This document shows, in pieces, positions 49,564 to 58,772 of a stretch of 62,808 bases of DNA. Position 1 is the stretch's first letter, and every line of letters starts with the position of its first letter. The DNA is taken from NCBI GenBank assembly GCA_020073205.1, contig JAIQFR010000014.1:1-62808 (forward strand). Direction: 5' to 3'. The translations under genes and the position numbers were made by a program. Under the pieces are notes generated by a model. The model was not told where the DNA came from. It searched no databases and saw nothing but the letters and a program-made list of their open reading frames with translations. The DNA is from Terriglobia bacterium (GTDB lineage Bacteria; Acidobacteriota; Polarisedimenticolia; Polarisedimenticolales; JAIQFR01).

Positions 49564-52500
49564 GACTCCGCCTCCCCGGCCGCGGGACGCGCGGCGCGAA
49601 CGTCCCGGAGCGTCGGCTTGTCCCGCTGGTTCTTCTTCGCCAGGTCCCGGAAGTCCCGCGTGTCCGGGGCGTTCTCCTCGCGGTACACGGTCGGTGGATC
49701 GTTCCGGCGGCACGCGCCGGCGTACGGGCACCAGGAGCAGTGACGGCCCTTCCTGAGCGGAAACCGTCCGGAGCGGGCGAGCCGGATCAGCAACCGCGCC
49801 GTCTCGAGGAATCCCGCCTCGACCTCGGGGCGCGAGAATCCTGGAAACTGTTCGCGCCGGTGCTCGGCACGGCGTCCCATTCCGGGAGCGTATTCCGGGC
49901 CGACGCCGAGCAGCTCCACCGACGCCCCGTCGGCCAGGGCGGCGTACAGCGGGACCTGGAGCGTCGTCCCCTTGAGCATGGCGGTCTCGCTCGTCCGCTC
50001 CACGAGATCGCCCGCAGTCTTGTAGTCACCGACGAGAATGCCGTCGTCCCTCCTGAAGGTCCTGTCGAAGCGTCCCTCGATCACCTGGACGATGCCCTCG
50101 CCGAAGTCCACGCTTTCGCGGCGGGTCTCCTCGAACGAGCAGGGCGCGCGGCCCTCGCTCGCGAGTCTCTGAAGGTCCTCGCGAACGAACGCCCGGATCG
50201 CGGCCAGCCAACGCTCGCGCTCGATCCCCCACAGGACTGGCAGCCGCTCGGCGAGGCGCGCGCCCGTAACGCCGATCGCCCTCTCCCACTCGTCGGGGAG
50301 GAGAGCCTCCGCGCGGTCCGCGTCGAGGCGTCCTTCCTCGCCGAGCCGCGTGTAGAGCGACTCGAGGAGGGCGTGCACCCGCTCGCCGAGATCTCGCTCC
50401 GCGATCTCGAACGCGGATGCCGGCTCATCGAGCTCGTACACCTTGAGCGCGCGGCGGAAGAAGAACTGGAGCGGGCAGCGGCCGAGCTGCTCGAGGGCCG
50501 TGACCGCGACCCGGTCCAGCACGACCCGGCCGACGCCGACGCGGGCGTCGTAAGTCGTGCACGCCGGGTCGAACGACTCCGTGGATTGCAGCATGAGGAC
50601 ACCGCGGGCGAGGGCTCCCGCGTCCCTCCCCGCCAGCGCGGCGGCCGCGGCTTCGCTCCTGCGGCCGCGAAGAGCGATGAGCAGCGTCTCCTCGTCGGGA
50701 GACAGGAGCCCGGGATCGCGCGCGAGGTGCTCCAGCCGGAAGCGGGGATGGGCGGGGACCTCGTCAGCGGAGTCGCGCACCTTGTCGAGGTCCGCCGAGC
50801 CCAGCGCGATGCGGCCGATCTCCCGCAGCGCGATGGAGGCCGTGCGGGTCCGGCCCGAGTCGTCGGCCCGCTGCCAGGACACGTCGAGGCCGTTCCGCGC
50901 CGACCCCAGGACGAGGGCGAGGAGGAGCCGCTCCTCCGCGGCTCCGTCGCGCTTGACGGGGACCGGGCGTCCGATCGTCTCGGAGAGCCCCGCCCGGGTG
51001 CTGTCGGAAAGAAACGGATCCTCCCGCGCGACGCGGGGAAACGCGCCGGAGTTCATCCCGACGAGGAGCACCCGCTCGAACGTCAGGCCACGGGCCTGCA
51101 TCGCGTCAAGGACCCGGAGGCCGCCATCGTCGGAGCGGCGTGGCGAGAGCGTCGCGTCACCGACGGCCTCCTCGAGCCAGGCGACCATCTCCGCGAAGGG
51201 GACCGGCCTTCCATCGCCGAGCACCTCCTTCAGCGCCCTCATCTCCGCGAGGAGGCCGGCGAACGCCCCGATCGGCTCCTCCGGCCGGCCGTCGCCTCCC
51301 GGAACGAACGCGTCGCGCGCGAGTCGCTCCACCTCGTCGGCGTGGGCGGCCCAATCGAGGGCCCTCGCGGCGCGGCACCGCTCCGAGAGGGCCACCACCG
51401 CGTCGCCGATCCGTCGTGCCTGGGCGAAGCGCCCCCGGGCGCCTCGCTCTGCGGCGGATCGCTCCTCCGCCGTGGCGCTCTCGTCGTGTCTCGGCCGTCC
51501 GGCCCAGTCGGCGAGCCAGGTCGTCCACTCCTCGACCCCTCCCACGATCCCGGCCTGCCGGCTCCAGGCCTCGGCGACATCGCCGGGAGGCGGGACGTCG
51601 ATGCCGAACGCCTCCCACCGCAGGCGCGGGGAGGCCAGGATCTCCGCGGTGCGCTGACGCGGGAACGCGTCGGCGACCGCGCGTAGGAGCGTCAGGAGGT
51701 CGCGCACGAAAGGATCGCGGCGGAGGGGAACGGCGAGGGAGGAGGTGTGGGCGAGACCTCCGTCGTCGAGGATCTCTTCGACCGCGGCGGCGTACGGCCC
51801 CAGGCTCCGCGCGACGATGGCGATCCCCTCGGGCGCGACGCCGGCGGCGACCGACGAGAGCGCGTGGCGCACGGCGGTCTCGATCTCCGTCCGGGCACCC
51901 TGCGCGTGCCGGAGGCGCACGCGCCCGGCGGGAAGCGGGCCCGGCTCCACGGCCTCGTCGTACAGCGCGCCGAGACGCTCCCCGAGGAGCCCGCCGGCGC
52001 GGTGCTCGAGACTCTCGACCTTCTCGCCGGGGGAGAGCAGATGGCGCTCCGCGAAGCGCTCCGCGTATTCCGAGACCCGGGCGCCAGGCTCGATGGGGGA
52101 AAGGAACACGACGCCGCGTCCGAGGTCGAGGGCGCGCACGAGGTCGAGGTGGACCCCGATCAGCTCGTACGCGCCGTGGTGCACGATCGCGGCGAAACCC
52201 TTCGCGAACGCGCTGGCGGCGCCGGTCGCGGCCCGCGCGAGGGCCGCGTCATCCGCGAGCCCCCCCGCCGCGAGCGACGCCAGGCCCGCCGAGTACGCCT
52301 CGTAGACCTGGGCGAGCGCCTCCTCGCGGCTTCCCCTGACGGCGGCGCGGAGATCTCGCGGCTCCGCCCCCGCGTCGCGAAGGTCGCGAAGCGTGCCGAG
52401 GAGGGCCGACGTGGCCCCCGGTCGCGCCCGCACGAAACGGGCGAGCGGATTGTCCGGAATCCGGTCGAGCACTCGGGAGAGGATCGCCAGGAACAGCGGC

Positions 52501-52772
52501 CTCGACGCGACCCGGTGGGGCGATCCGACGATCCCGTCGAGGATCGTGAGCGCGAGCGCGCGGTGGTGGAGGACGTGGACGCCGAGGCAGGCGCCCGTCC
52601 GCTCGGCGATCCGCCGCCTCACGTGGGCGACGAGGCGCGCCGTCGGGACGACGACCAGCAGAGGGGCCAGCGGGTCCTCCGCCTTCGCCGCCGCGACCCG
52701 CTCGAGCATCTCCGACTCGAGCACGAACGGGTCGGCGTGGGCGAGCACCCTCATCGTCCGGGCTCCCGGCAC
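49560..52772 (-). CDS. addB: AddB-like PD-(D/E)XK nuclease with iron-sulfur cluster
   Basis: The 1070-residue protein has an N-terminal inactivated helicase-like region (PLLVVVPTARLVAHVRRR; RVLLVGMNSGAFPR; FLSDSTRAGL). A C-terminal nuclease follows with EGRFDRTF, VGDYKTAG and QVPLYAALADG. Four cysteines, one in LGRCPLQFFF before the nuclease and three in HCSWCPYAGAC after it, give the AddB-type [4Fe-4S] arrangement that clamps the nuclease fold. The gene is translationally coupled to the helicase gene. Family match to AddB/RexB-like proteins is good in architecture, although sequence similarity to B. subtilis AddB is probably low. Confidence 0.88.
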   Translation of the reverse strand: MPGARTMRVLAHADPFVLESEMLERVAAAKAEDPLAPLLVVVPTARLVAHVRRRIAERTGACLGVHVLHHRALALTILDGIVGSPHRVASRPLFLAILSRVLDRIPDNPLARFVRARPGATSALLGTLRDLRDAGAEPRDLRAAVRGSREEALAQVYEAYSAGLASLAAGGLADDAALARAATGAASAFAKGFAAIVHHGAYELIGVHLDLVRALDLGRGVVFLSPIEPGARVSEYAERFAERHLLSPGEKVESLEHRAGGLLGERLGALYDEAVEPGPLPAGRVRLRHAQGARTEIETAVRHALSSVAAGVAPEGIAIVARSLGPYAAAVEEILDDGGLAHTSSLAVPLRRDPFVRDLLTLLRAVADAFPRQRTAEILASPRLRWEAFGIDVPPPGDVAEAWSRQAGIVGGVEEWTTWLADWAGRPRHDESATAEERSAAERGARGRFAQARRIGDAVVALSERCRAARALDWAAHADEVERLARDAFVPGGDGRPEEPIGAFAGLLAEMRALKEVLGDGRPVPFAEMVAWLEEAVGDATLSPRRSDDGGLRVLDAMQARGLTFERVLLVGMNSGAFPRVAREDPFLSDSTRAGLSETIGRPVPVKRDGAAEERLLLALVLGSARNGLDVSWQRADDSGRTRTASIALREIGRIALGSADLDKVRDSADEVPAHPRFRLEHLARDPGLLSPDEETLLIALRGRRSEAAAAALAGRDAGALARGVLMLQSTESFDPACTTYDARVGVGRVVLDRVAVTALEQLGRCPLQFFFRRALKVYELDEPASAFEIAERDLGERVHALLESLYTRLGEEGRLDADRAEALLPDEWERAIGVTGARLAERLPVLWGIERERWLAAIRAFVREDLQRLASEGRAPCSFEETRRESVDFGEGIVQVIEGRFDRTFRRDDGILVGDYKTAGDLVERTSETAMLKGTTLQVPLYAALADGASVELLGVGPEYAPGMGRRAEHRREQFPGFSRPEVEAGFLETARLLIRLARSGRFPLRKGRHCSWCPYAGACRRNDPPTVYREENAPDTRDFRDLAKKNQRDKPTLRDVRAARPAAGEAES

Positions 52773-52789
52773 ATGGGATCGATTCTAGT

Positions 52790-53572
52790 TCAGTCCCAGG
52801 AGAACGCGGCCATCGAGAGGACGCCGTATTCGAATGCGGCGTGGATCCTGCGGCCGCGGCCTGCGGGACCGGACGAGCCCATCGGGACCAGGATCGGCAG
52901 GAAATGCTCCGGAGTCGGGTGGTTCCTGAGGCCGTGCGGACCGCGATCGGCGTAGGACAGGAGGGACTCCGCGTCGCCGCGGCCGATCGCGTCGCGGAGC
53001 CACTCGTCGAACTCCCGGGCGTATCCGGCAGGAGGATCGCCGATCGCGTACCGTCCGAACTCCCGGAGGTTGTGGGTGGCGCCGCCGCTCCCGAGGACGA
53101 GCACGCCGTCCTCGCGAAGTGGGGCGAGGGCGCGGCCGATCTCGAGGTGGTGCGCGGGGCCGAGTCCCGGCTGCACGGAGATCTCGACGACGGGGACGTC
53201 GGCGCCCGGGTACGCGAGCTTCAAGGGCACCCAGGCACCGTGGTCGAGGCCGCGCGCTCCGTCGATCGCGGCCTCGATGCCGGCGGCGGTCAGGAGGGCC
53301 GCGACGCTTCGTGCGAGCGCCGGGTCGCCCGGGGCGGGGTAGCGCACGGCGTACAGCTCGGACGGGAAGCCCAGGAAATCGTGGATCGTCCCGGGCGCGG
53401 CGGACCCCGAGACCGTCGCGCACGGCGCCTCCCAGTGGGCCGATGCGCAGACGATGCCTCGGGGAGTCCCGAGCGTCGAGCCGAGCCCTTCGAGGAACGC
53501 GCGCGTCTCCGTCTCGTCGAGCAGCAGGGTCGGCGCGCCGTGGGAGACGAACACGCTGGGGAACGTCGCCAC
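52790..53572 (-). CDS. Class III extradiol dioxygenase, LigB/DODA family (YgiD-like)
   Basis: This 260-residue protein shows the class III site His residues in SVFVSHGAP (His11), CASAHWEAP, GLDHGAW and GSGGATHNL, plus the late HPTPEHFLPIL. The family opens aromatic rings such as DOPA at the 4,5-position with Fe(II), or Zn in some members; the natural bacterial substrate is generally unknown. It starts at GTG 53572 with AGGAG just ahead, and ends 17 nt before the AddB-like gene. It probably leads the five-gene minus-strand run, though its function is unrelated to repair. Confidence 0.93.
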   Translation of the reverse strand: MATFPSVFVSHGAPTLLLDETETRAFLEGLGSTLGTPRGIVCASAHWEAPCATVSGSAAPGTIHDFLGFPSELYAVRYPAPGDPALARSVAALLTAAGIEAAIDGARGLDHGAWVPLKLAYPGADVPVVEISVQPGLGPAHHLEIGRALAPLREDGVLVLGSGGATHNLREFGRYAIGDPPAGYAREFDEWLRDAIGRGDAESLLSYADRGPHGLRNHPTPEHFLPILVPMGSSGPAGRGRRIHAAFEYGVLSMAAFSWD

Positions 53573-53739
53573 GCTCTCCTCTCGTCGGTCGAGACGGCGC
53601 CCGCCCGGAGCGCGATCCCGCGCCGCCAGCTTACGCGCACGGGCGCGGCCATGCCATAACGGCGCGGGGTGACGAGCGGAGCCCTCTTGACCTCCCGGCC
53701 CTTTCGAGACGAAATTGAGCGGGGAAGGGAGGGGGACGG

Positions 53740-55005
53740 ATGTTCGAGACCGCCCGGCCGTTCCTTCTGGCGATCGCGATCGGGCTCCTCGTCGGGATCG
53801 AGCGCGAGAGGGCGCATGCCGACCGGCACGTGCGCGACCCGCTCGGCTCGAGGACGTTCACGCTCCTCGCGCTGCTCGGCGCCGTCGCGGCGTACGTCGA
53901 GAGCCAGCCGTTCGCCATCGCGCTCGCCGCGTTCGCCGGGGCGATCATCCTCGCCGGCTACCTGCGCGCGCCCCTCGGGCCGGAGGGATCGGGCGTCGGC
54001 GCCACGACGGAGGTCGCCGCCATGGTGACCTTCACCCTCGGCTACCTCGCGCGCTTTGAGGTCGAGCTGACCGTGATGCTCGCGGTCATCACGCTGGTCG
54101 TGCTCGCGCTCAAGCCGCGCATCCACCACTTCGCCCAGGCGGGGCTCTCGTCGAAGGAGGTCTCCGCCGCGCTGACGTTCCTCGTGATCGCGTTCGTCGT
54201 GCTCCCGCTCCTCCCGAACCGCGCGGTCGACCCGTGGGGGCTGTTCAACCCCTTCCGTCTCTGGCTGCTGTTCGCGCTGATCACCGGGATCGGGTTCGGC
54301 GGTTACTTCGCGGTGCGCGCGCTCGGGCCGGGTCGCGGCCTGGCGGTCGCGGGCCTCTTCGGCGGGTTCGTGTCGTCCACCGCGACGACGCTCTCGCTCG
54401 CCCGGAAGAACCGGGAGGCGGCGGGGCTCGCCGGCCACCTCGCGGCGGGCATCGTCCTCGCCAACGCCGCATCGGCCGCGGCGCAGCTCGTGGTGGTCTC
54501 GGTGGCGAATCCCGACATGGTCGCCAGGGTGTTCCCCGTCGTGGGGTGGCCGGTGGCGGTGGGCGCCCTCGCCGGCGCCGGCTTCGTCTGGCGCCTCTCA
54601 CGGGCGGAGAAGGGCGGCGATGCGGCCACCGAGTTCAAGGTCGACAATCCCCTCGCCCTCGAGTCCTCGGCGGGGTTCGCCGCCCTGCTCGGGCTCATGC
54701 TCGTGATCACCTCCGCCGCGACCCGGGCCTTCGGGCCGGCCGGCGTCCTGGCGACCGCCGCGCTCGGCGGCGCGATGGACGTCCACGCGGTGACCCTCGC
54801 CGTTTCGACCCTCGCCGCCGCGGGAACGCTGACCGAGCGCGGGGCGGTCCTCGCGATCCTCGTCGGGTTCCTCGCCAACATGGTGGTCAAGATCTCGCTT
54901 GCGGGGTGGGCGGGAGGCCGGAGGCTCTTCGTCGTCGTGGTCCCACCCCTCGTCGCGATGATGGCCGCGGGCGTCGCCGCCTTCCTGGTCTTCGTGGGGA
55001 GATGA
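53740..55005 (+). CDS. MgtC-like/DUF4010 integral membrane protein
   Basis: This 421-residue protein has about eleven hydrophobic segments. The N-terminal part (1-140) resembles the MgtC/SapB domain: FLLAIAIGLLVGIERER, then DPLGSRTFTLLALLGAV. The C-terminal half is DUF4010 (LFGGFVSSTATTLSLARKNR; GALGGAMDVHAVTLAVSTLA-like). Function is unknown; members are thought to be transporters or regulators of ion homeostasis. ATG 53740 has a GGGAGGGGG site. The next gene overlaps by four bases (ATGA), so the hydrolase is translationally coupled. Confidence 0.88.
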   Translation: MFETARPFLLAIAIGLLVGIERERAHADRHVRDPLGSRTFTLLALLGAVAAYVESQPFAIALAAFAGAIILAGYLRAPLGPEGSGVGATTEVAAMVTFTLGYLARFEVELTVMLAVITLVVLALKPRIHHFAQAGLSSKEVSAALTFLVIAFVVLPLLPNRAVDPWGLFNPFRLWLLFALITGIGFGGYFAVRALGPGRGLAVAGLFGGFVSSTATTLSLARKNREAAGLAGHLAAGIVLANAASAAAQLVVVSVANPDMVARVFPVVGWPVAVGALAGAGFVWRLSRAEKGGDAATEFKVDNPLALESSAGFAALLGLMLVITSAATRAFGPAGVLATAALGGAMDVHAVTLAVSTLAAAGTLTERGAVLAILVGFLANMVVKISLAGWAGGRRLFVVVVPPLVAMMAAGVAAFLVFVGR

Positions 55006-55922
55006 TGCAGCGGGCGGCGGCGACCGGGCTGGCCGCGATCCTGGCGCTCTCGCCGGGTTGCCGAGGAGGTGCGGAGCGCGTGCGGGACGCCGAATCGGCC
55101 GGCACGCCCAAGACGCCGGCGCCGCGGAAACTCGTGGAGCGCGTGGACGGCCCCGCGGGGCGGCTTCGCGTGGACGACGAGGGCGCGGGGAGCGCGCTCC
55201 CCGTGCTGTTCGTGCACGGCCTCGCGGGAGACCGAACGCTCTGGCGACACCAGCTCGAGCACTTCCGGACGACGCGACGCGCGATCGCGGTGGATCTCCA
55301 CGGCCACGGGGAGTCGGCCGCCGCCCCAGGGGGCGAGTACACGGTCCCGTCCTACGTGGCCGATGTCCAGGCGGTCGCCGACGGCCTCGGCCTCGAGCGA
55401 TTCGTGCTGGTGGGCCACAGCCTCGGAGGCGCGGTCGCCTGCGGCTACGCGGCGGCGCGTCCCGATCGGGTGGCCGCGCTGGTCCTCGCGGATCCGTCGG
55501 GCGACAACACCCGGGTGCCGAGGGGCGAGGCCGAGGCGATGTTCCGGCAGATGCGCCCCGAGACCTACCCCCGGTTCATGCGGAAGTACTTCACGGAGAT
55601 GATGGCGGGCTCCGACCCTGCGGTCAGGAGCCACGTCCTGAGGGTGATGCGGCTGACGCGCCGCGAGGTCGTGGTGGCGACGCTTCGGGGAGGGTTCGCG
55701 TACAGCCCCGTCGGGGCGCTCAAGAGCTACCCGGGGGCGAGGCTCGTGATCGCAAGCGAGGCGAACAGCGGACCGTACAGCCTGAGGGCCGCGATCTCCG
55801 ACCTGCCCTGGCGGGTCATCGCCGGGGTCGGCCACTGGCCGATGCTGGACCGCCCCGAGGAGTTCGACCGGATCCTGGACGACTTCCTCGCCCGCGCCGA
55901 TCTCGCCGAGGCGAAGCGCTGA
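55002..55922 (+). CDS. Lipoprotein alpha/beta hydrolase
   Basis: This 306-residue protein has a signal peptide with lipobox-like LALSPGC (Cys20) and then a short linker. The alpha/beta hydrolase follows: VLFVHGLAGD (oxyanion), nucleophile Ser in VGHSLGG, acid near ARLVIASEAN and His in GVGHWPML. All catalytic residues are present. It is probably an outer- or inner-membrane-anchored esterase; substrate unknown. ATG 55002 (or 55005) lies within the stop of the DUF4010 gene. Contrast it with the Ser-less hydrolase encoded at 44733-46235. Confidence 0.9.
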   Translation: MMQRAAATGLAAILALSPGCRGGAERVRDAESAGTPKTPAPRKLVERVDGPAGRLRVDDEGAGSALPVLFVHGLAGDRTLWRHQLEHFRTTRRAIAVDLHGHGESAAAPGGEYTVPSYVADVQAVADGLGLERFVLVGHSLGGAVACGYAAARPDRVAALVLADPSGDNTRVPRGEAEAMFRQMRPETYPRFMRKYFTEMMAGSDPAVRSHVLRVMRLTRREVVVATLRGGFAYSPVGALKSYPGARLVIASEANSGPYSLRAAISDLPWRVIAGVGHWPMLDRPEEFDRILDDFLARADLAEAKR

Positions 55923-55961
55923 CGCCTTGTCGGCGCGGCGAGGCACGGGCATACTCCCGCC

Positions 55962-57212
55962 ATGCGGGTCCCCCTGCACACCCGGATGCTGATCGGCGGG
56001 CTCGCCGGAGCGGGGGCCGGCGTCGCCTCGTTCCTCGCCCTGGGGCAGGATCCCCGCCTCGAGGCGTTCATCCGGTACGTGACGCAGCCGGTGGGCCAGG
56101 TGTTCCTGCGGCTGCTGTTCATGCTGGTGATCCCCCTGATCTTCGCGGCGCTCGCCCTCGGCGTGGCGGGGCTCGGCGACCTCAGGAGCCTCGGGAGGAT
56201 CGGCCTCAAGACGCTGGCGTACACCGTCGCCGTGTCGGCGATCGCGGTGTTCATCGGCATCGTGCTGGTCAACGCGATACGCCCCGGCGAGGGGATGTCG
56301 GAGGAGATGAGGGCGCGGCTCACCGCGGGCGCGGCTCAGCGTGCCTCGGCGCTCTCGGGAGGGACCGCCCCCAAGACCGGGATCGATCTCTTCGTCCAGA
56401 TCGTCCCCGACAATCCGGTCCGCGCCGCGGCGAACGGCGACATGCTCGCGGTGATGTTCTTCTCGCTCATGGTCGGGATCGGCCTGGCGGTGACCAGGAC
56501 CGACGCCACGCGGAAGTTCCAGGATGCGCTCGAGGGGCTCTACGACGTCACGATGCGCCTGATCGGGATCGTGATCTCGCTGGCCCCTTACGGCGTCGCC
56601 GCGCTCCTCTACACCCTCACCGCGCAGCTGGGGTACGAGGTCCTGTGGCAGCTGGCGAGGTACGTGTTCGTCGTGCTCCTCGCCCTCGGGATCCACCAGT
56701 TCGTCGTCTACTCGCTGTCGGTGAAGCTGCTGGGCGGGATGAGCCCCGTCAAGTTCTTCCGGGGGATCGAGGAGGCGATGCTGACGGCGTTCTCGACGGC
56801 GTCGAGCAACGCCACCCTCCCGACGGCGATCAAGGTGGCGGAAGAGAACCTGAAGCTCCCGCGCGCGGTCAGCCGATTCGTGCTGACCATCGGCTCGACG
56901 GCGAACCAGAACGGGACGGCGTTGTTCGAGGGAGTGACGGTCCTGTTCCTCGCACAGTTCTACGGGGTGCACCTGTCGCTCGGCTCGCAGGCGCTGGTGG
57001 TGATGATCTGCATTCTCGGCGGGATCGGCACCGCCGGCGTTCCCGCCGGCTCCCTTCCCGTGGTCGCGATGATCCTGGGGATGGTGGGCGTCCCGCCGGA
57101 CGGGATCGGGATGATCCTCGGCGTCGACCGCTTCCTGGACATGTGCCGCACGACGCTGAACGTCAGCGGCGACCTGGCCGCCGCCGTCGTCGTCTCCCGC
57201 GGCGAGCGGTAG
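55962..57212 (+). CDS. Dicarboxylate/amino acid:cation symporter (GltP/GltPh family)
   Basis: This 416-residue glutamate-transporter-fold protein has eight membrane segments and two re-entrant hairpins. HP1 contains ASSNATLPTA. The TM8 substrate motif is complete: DRFLDMCRTTLNVSGD, with the Arg that binds the side-chain carboxylate of glutamate/aspartate or dicarboxylates. The TM7 motif, usually NMDGT, reads NQNGT (56904-56918); in GltPh the Asp of that motif helps bind Na+, so cation coupling may differ. The start ATG 55962 has only a weak ribosome site. It lies between the hydrolase gene and DUF4301. Confidence 0.93.
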   Translation: MRVPLHTRMLIGGLAGAGAGVASFLALGQDPRLEAFIRYVTQPVGQVFLRLLFMLVIPLIFAALALGVAGLGDLRSLGRIGLKTLAYTVAVSAIAVFIGIVLVNAIRPGEGMSEEMRARLTAGAAQRASALSGGTAPKTGIDLFVQIVPDNPVRAAANGDMLAVMFFSLMVGIGLAVTRTDATRKFQDALEGLYDVTMRLIGIVISLAPYGVAALLYTLTAQLGYEVLWQLARYVFVVLLALGIHQFVVYSLSVKLLGGMSPVKFFRGIEEAMLTAFSTASSNATLPTAIKVAEENLKLPRAVSRFVLTIGSTANQNGTALFEGVTVLFLAQFYGVHLSLGSQALVVMICILGGIGTAGVPAGSLPVVAMILGMVGVPPDGIGMILGVDRFLDMCRTTLNVSGDLAAAVVVSRGER

Positions 57213-57223
57213 GGGCGGCCCCG

Positions 57224-58762
57224 GTGTCCCCGGAGGGTATCTTGGCGGACCCGCCGTTTCGCGAGTTCGATGTCGCGCAGCTCCGCGAGCACGGGATCGC
57301 CGTCGAGGAAGCGGAGCGGCAGCTCGCGCTCCTCCTGAGGCCGCCGGCGCGCGTGCGGCTCGACCGGCCGGCGACCCTCGGGGACGGCATCGAGACGATC
57401 TCGCCGTCCGCGACCCCCGGCCTCCTGGCGCGGCACGAGGTCGCCGCCGCGGCCGGGCGGCTGACGAAGTTCGTCCCGGCGTCGGGCGCCGCGACCCGCA
57501 TGTTCCAGGATTTGATCGCGCTCCTCGATGCGGAGCGCGGCGGGGACCCCTCCATCGCGCTCGATCTGCTCCGCGAAATCCGGCGGCTCCCGTTCAGGGA
57601 GCCCCTGCGGGACGTTCTCGCGCGCGCGGGACAGGACCTCGACGAGCTCCAGGCCGGAGGGGCGTTCCTCGAGATCCTCGGCGCGCTGCTCGGGCCCGGG
57701 GGGCTCGATTTCGCCGCGCTGCCCAAGGGCCTCCTGCCGTTCCACGCCTACCGGGAGGGAATCCGAACCGCATTCGAGGAGCATCTCGTCGAGGCGGCCG
57801 GCACCGTGCGCGGCGCCGACGGCACGTGCCGCTTGCACCTCACGGTTTCGCCGGAGCACCTCGGCCGGTTCCGCGAGCTCCTGCGGACGGCGGGGCCGGG
57901 ATACGAGCGGGATCTCGGGGTGCGCTTCGACGTCACGTTCTCGCTGCAGAAGCCCTCCGCGGACACGATCGCGGTGGAGCCCGACGGCAGGCCGCTCCGG
58001 GACGGCGGGGGCCGGATCGTCCTGCGCCCGTCGGGGCACGGGGCGCTGATCGAGAACCTCAACGACCTCGGCGACGACGTGGTCCTGATCAAGAACGTCG
58101 ACAACGTCCAGCCCGACCGGCTCCGGGGCGCGACGCTGCGCTGGAAGCGGCTCCTGGTGGGCCGGCTCGTCGAGATCGAGGAACGCGTCCGTCGGTACGC
58201 GTCCGCTCTCGAGCGGAGCGCGGAGCCCGCGCTCCTCGAGGAGGCGGAGGAGTTCGCACGGTGGCCTCTCGGGCACGCGGCGCCTTACGTGTCGGACGGC
58301 GAAGCGAGGCGGCGCCAGCTCCAGGGCGCGCTCTCCCGCCCGCTCCGGGTCTGCGGCGTCGTGAGGAACACCGGCGAGCCCGGGGGCGGCCCGTTCTGGG
58401 TGCGGGAGGCCTCGGGCGGCACGAGCCTCCAGATCGTGGAGAGCGCCGAGGTGGACCGCGCCTCCGCCGCGCAGCGGGCCATCCTCGAGACCGCAACCCA
58501 CTTCAACCCGGTGGACCTGGTGTGCGGGGTGTGCGCCCCCTCGGGCCGTCCGTACGACCTTCGCGCGTTCGTGAACCCCGACGCGGTGATCGTCGCGAGG
58601 AAGTTCCAGGCGGGGCGCGAGATCCGAGTCCTCGAGCGGCCGGGGCTCTGGAACGGCGCGATGGCCCGCTGGAACACGGTGTTCGTCGAGGTGCCGTCCG
58701 CGACGTTCACCCCCGTCAAGACGGTCTTCGATCTCCTTCGGCCGGAGCACCAGCCGGCCTGA
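57224..58762 (+). CDS. DUF4301 family protein
   Basis: The protein has about 512 residues. GTG 57224 is used, but TTG 57242 with GGAGGG 4 nt upstream is an alternative. The family has a recognisable order: an N-terminal QLREHGIAVEEAERQL helix, GDGIETI, then the FVPASGAATRMFQDL block, LPFHAYREGIRTAFEEHL, DVTFSLQKPSADTIAV, GHGALIENLNDL and VLIKNVDN. FVPASGAATRMF and the GHGAL/NLND blocks recall sugar-nucleotide or UTP-dependent nucleotidyltransferases, so a nucleotidyltransferase role is suspected. It is unlinked to any pathway here except by a 10-nt gap to the TGS GTPase gene. Confidence 0.9.
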   Translation: MSPEGILADPPFREFDVAQLREHGIAVEEAERQLALLLRPPARVRLDRPATLGDGIETISPSATPGLLARHEVAAAAGRLTKFVPASGAATRMFQDLIALLDAERGGDPSIALDLLREIRRLPFREPLRDVLARAGQDLDELQAGGAFLEILGALLGPGGLDFAALPKGLLPFHAYREGIRTAFEEHLVEAAGTVRGADGTCRLHLTVSPEHLGRFRELLRTAGPGYERDLGVRFDVTFSLQKPSADTIAVEPDGRPLRDGGGRIVLRPSGHGALIENLNDLGDDVVLIKNVDNVQPDRLRGATLRWKRLLVGRLVEIEERVRRYASALERSAEPALLEEAEEFARWPLGHAAPYVSDGEARRRQLQGALSRPLRVCGVVRNTGEPGGGPFWVREASGGTSLQIVESAEVDRASAAQRAILETATHFNPVDLVCGVCAPSGRPYDLRAFVNPDAVIVARKFQAGREIRVLERPGLWNGAMARWNTVFVEVPSATFTPVKTVFDLLRPEHQPA

Positions 58763-58772
58763 GCGGCCCCGG

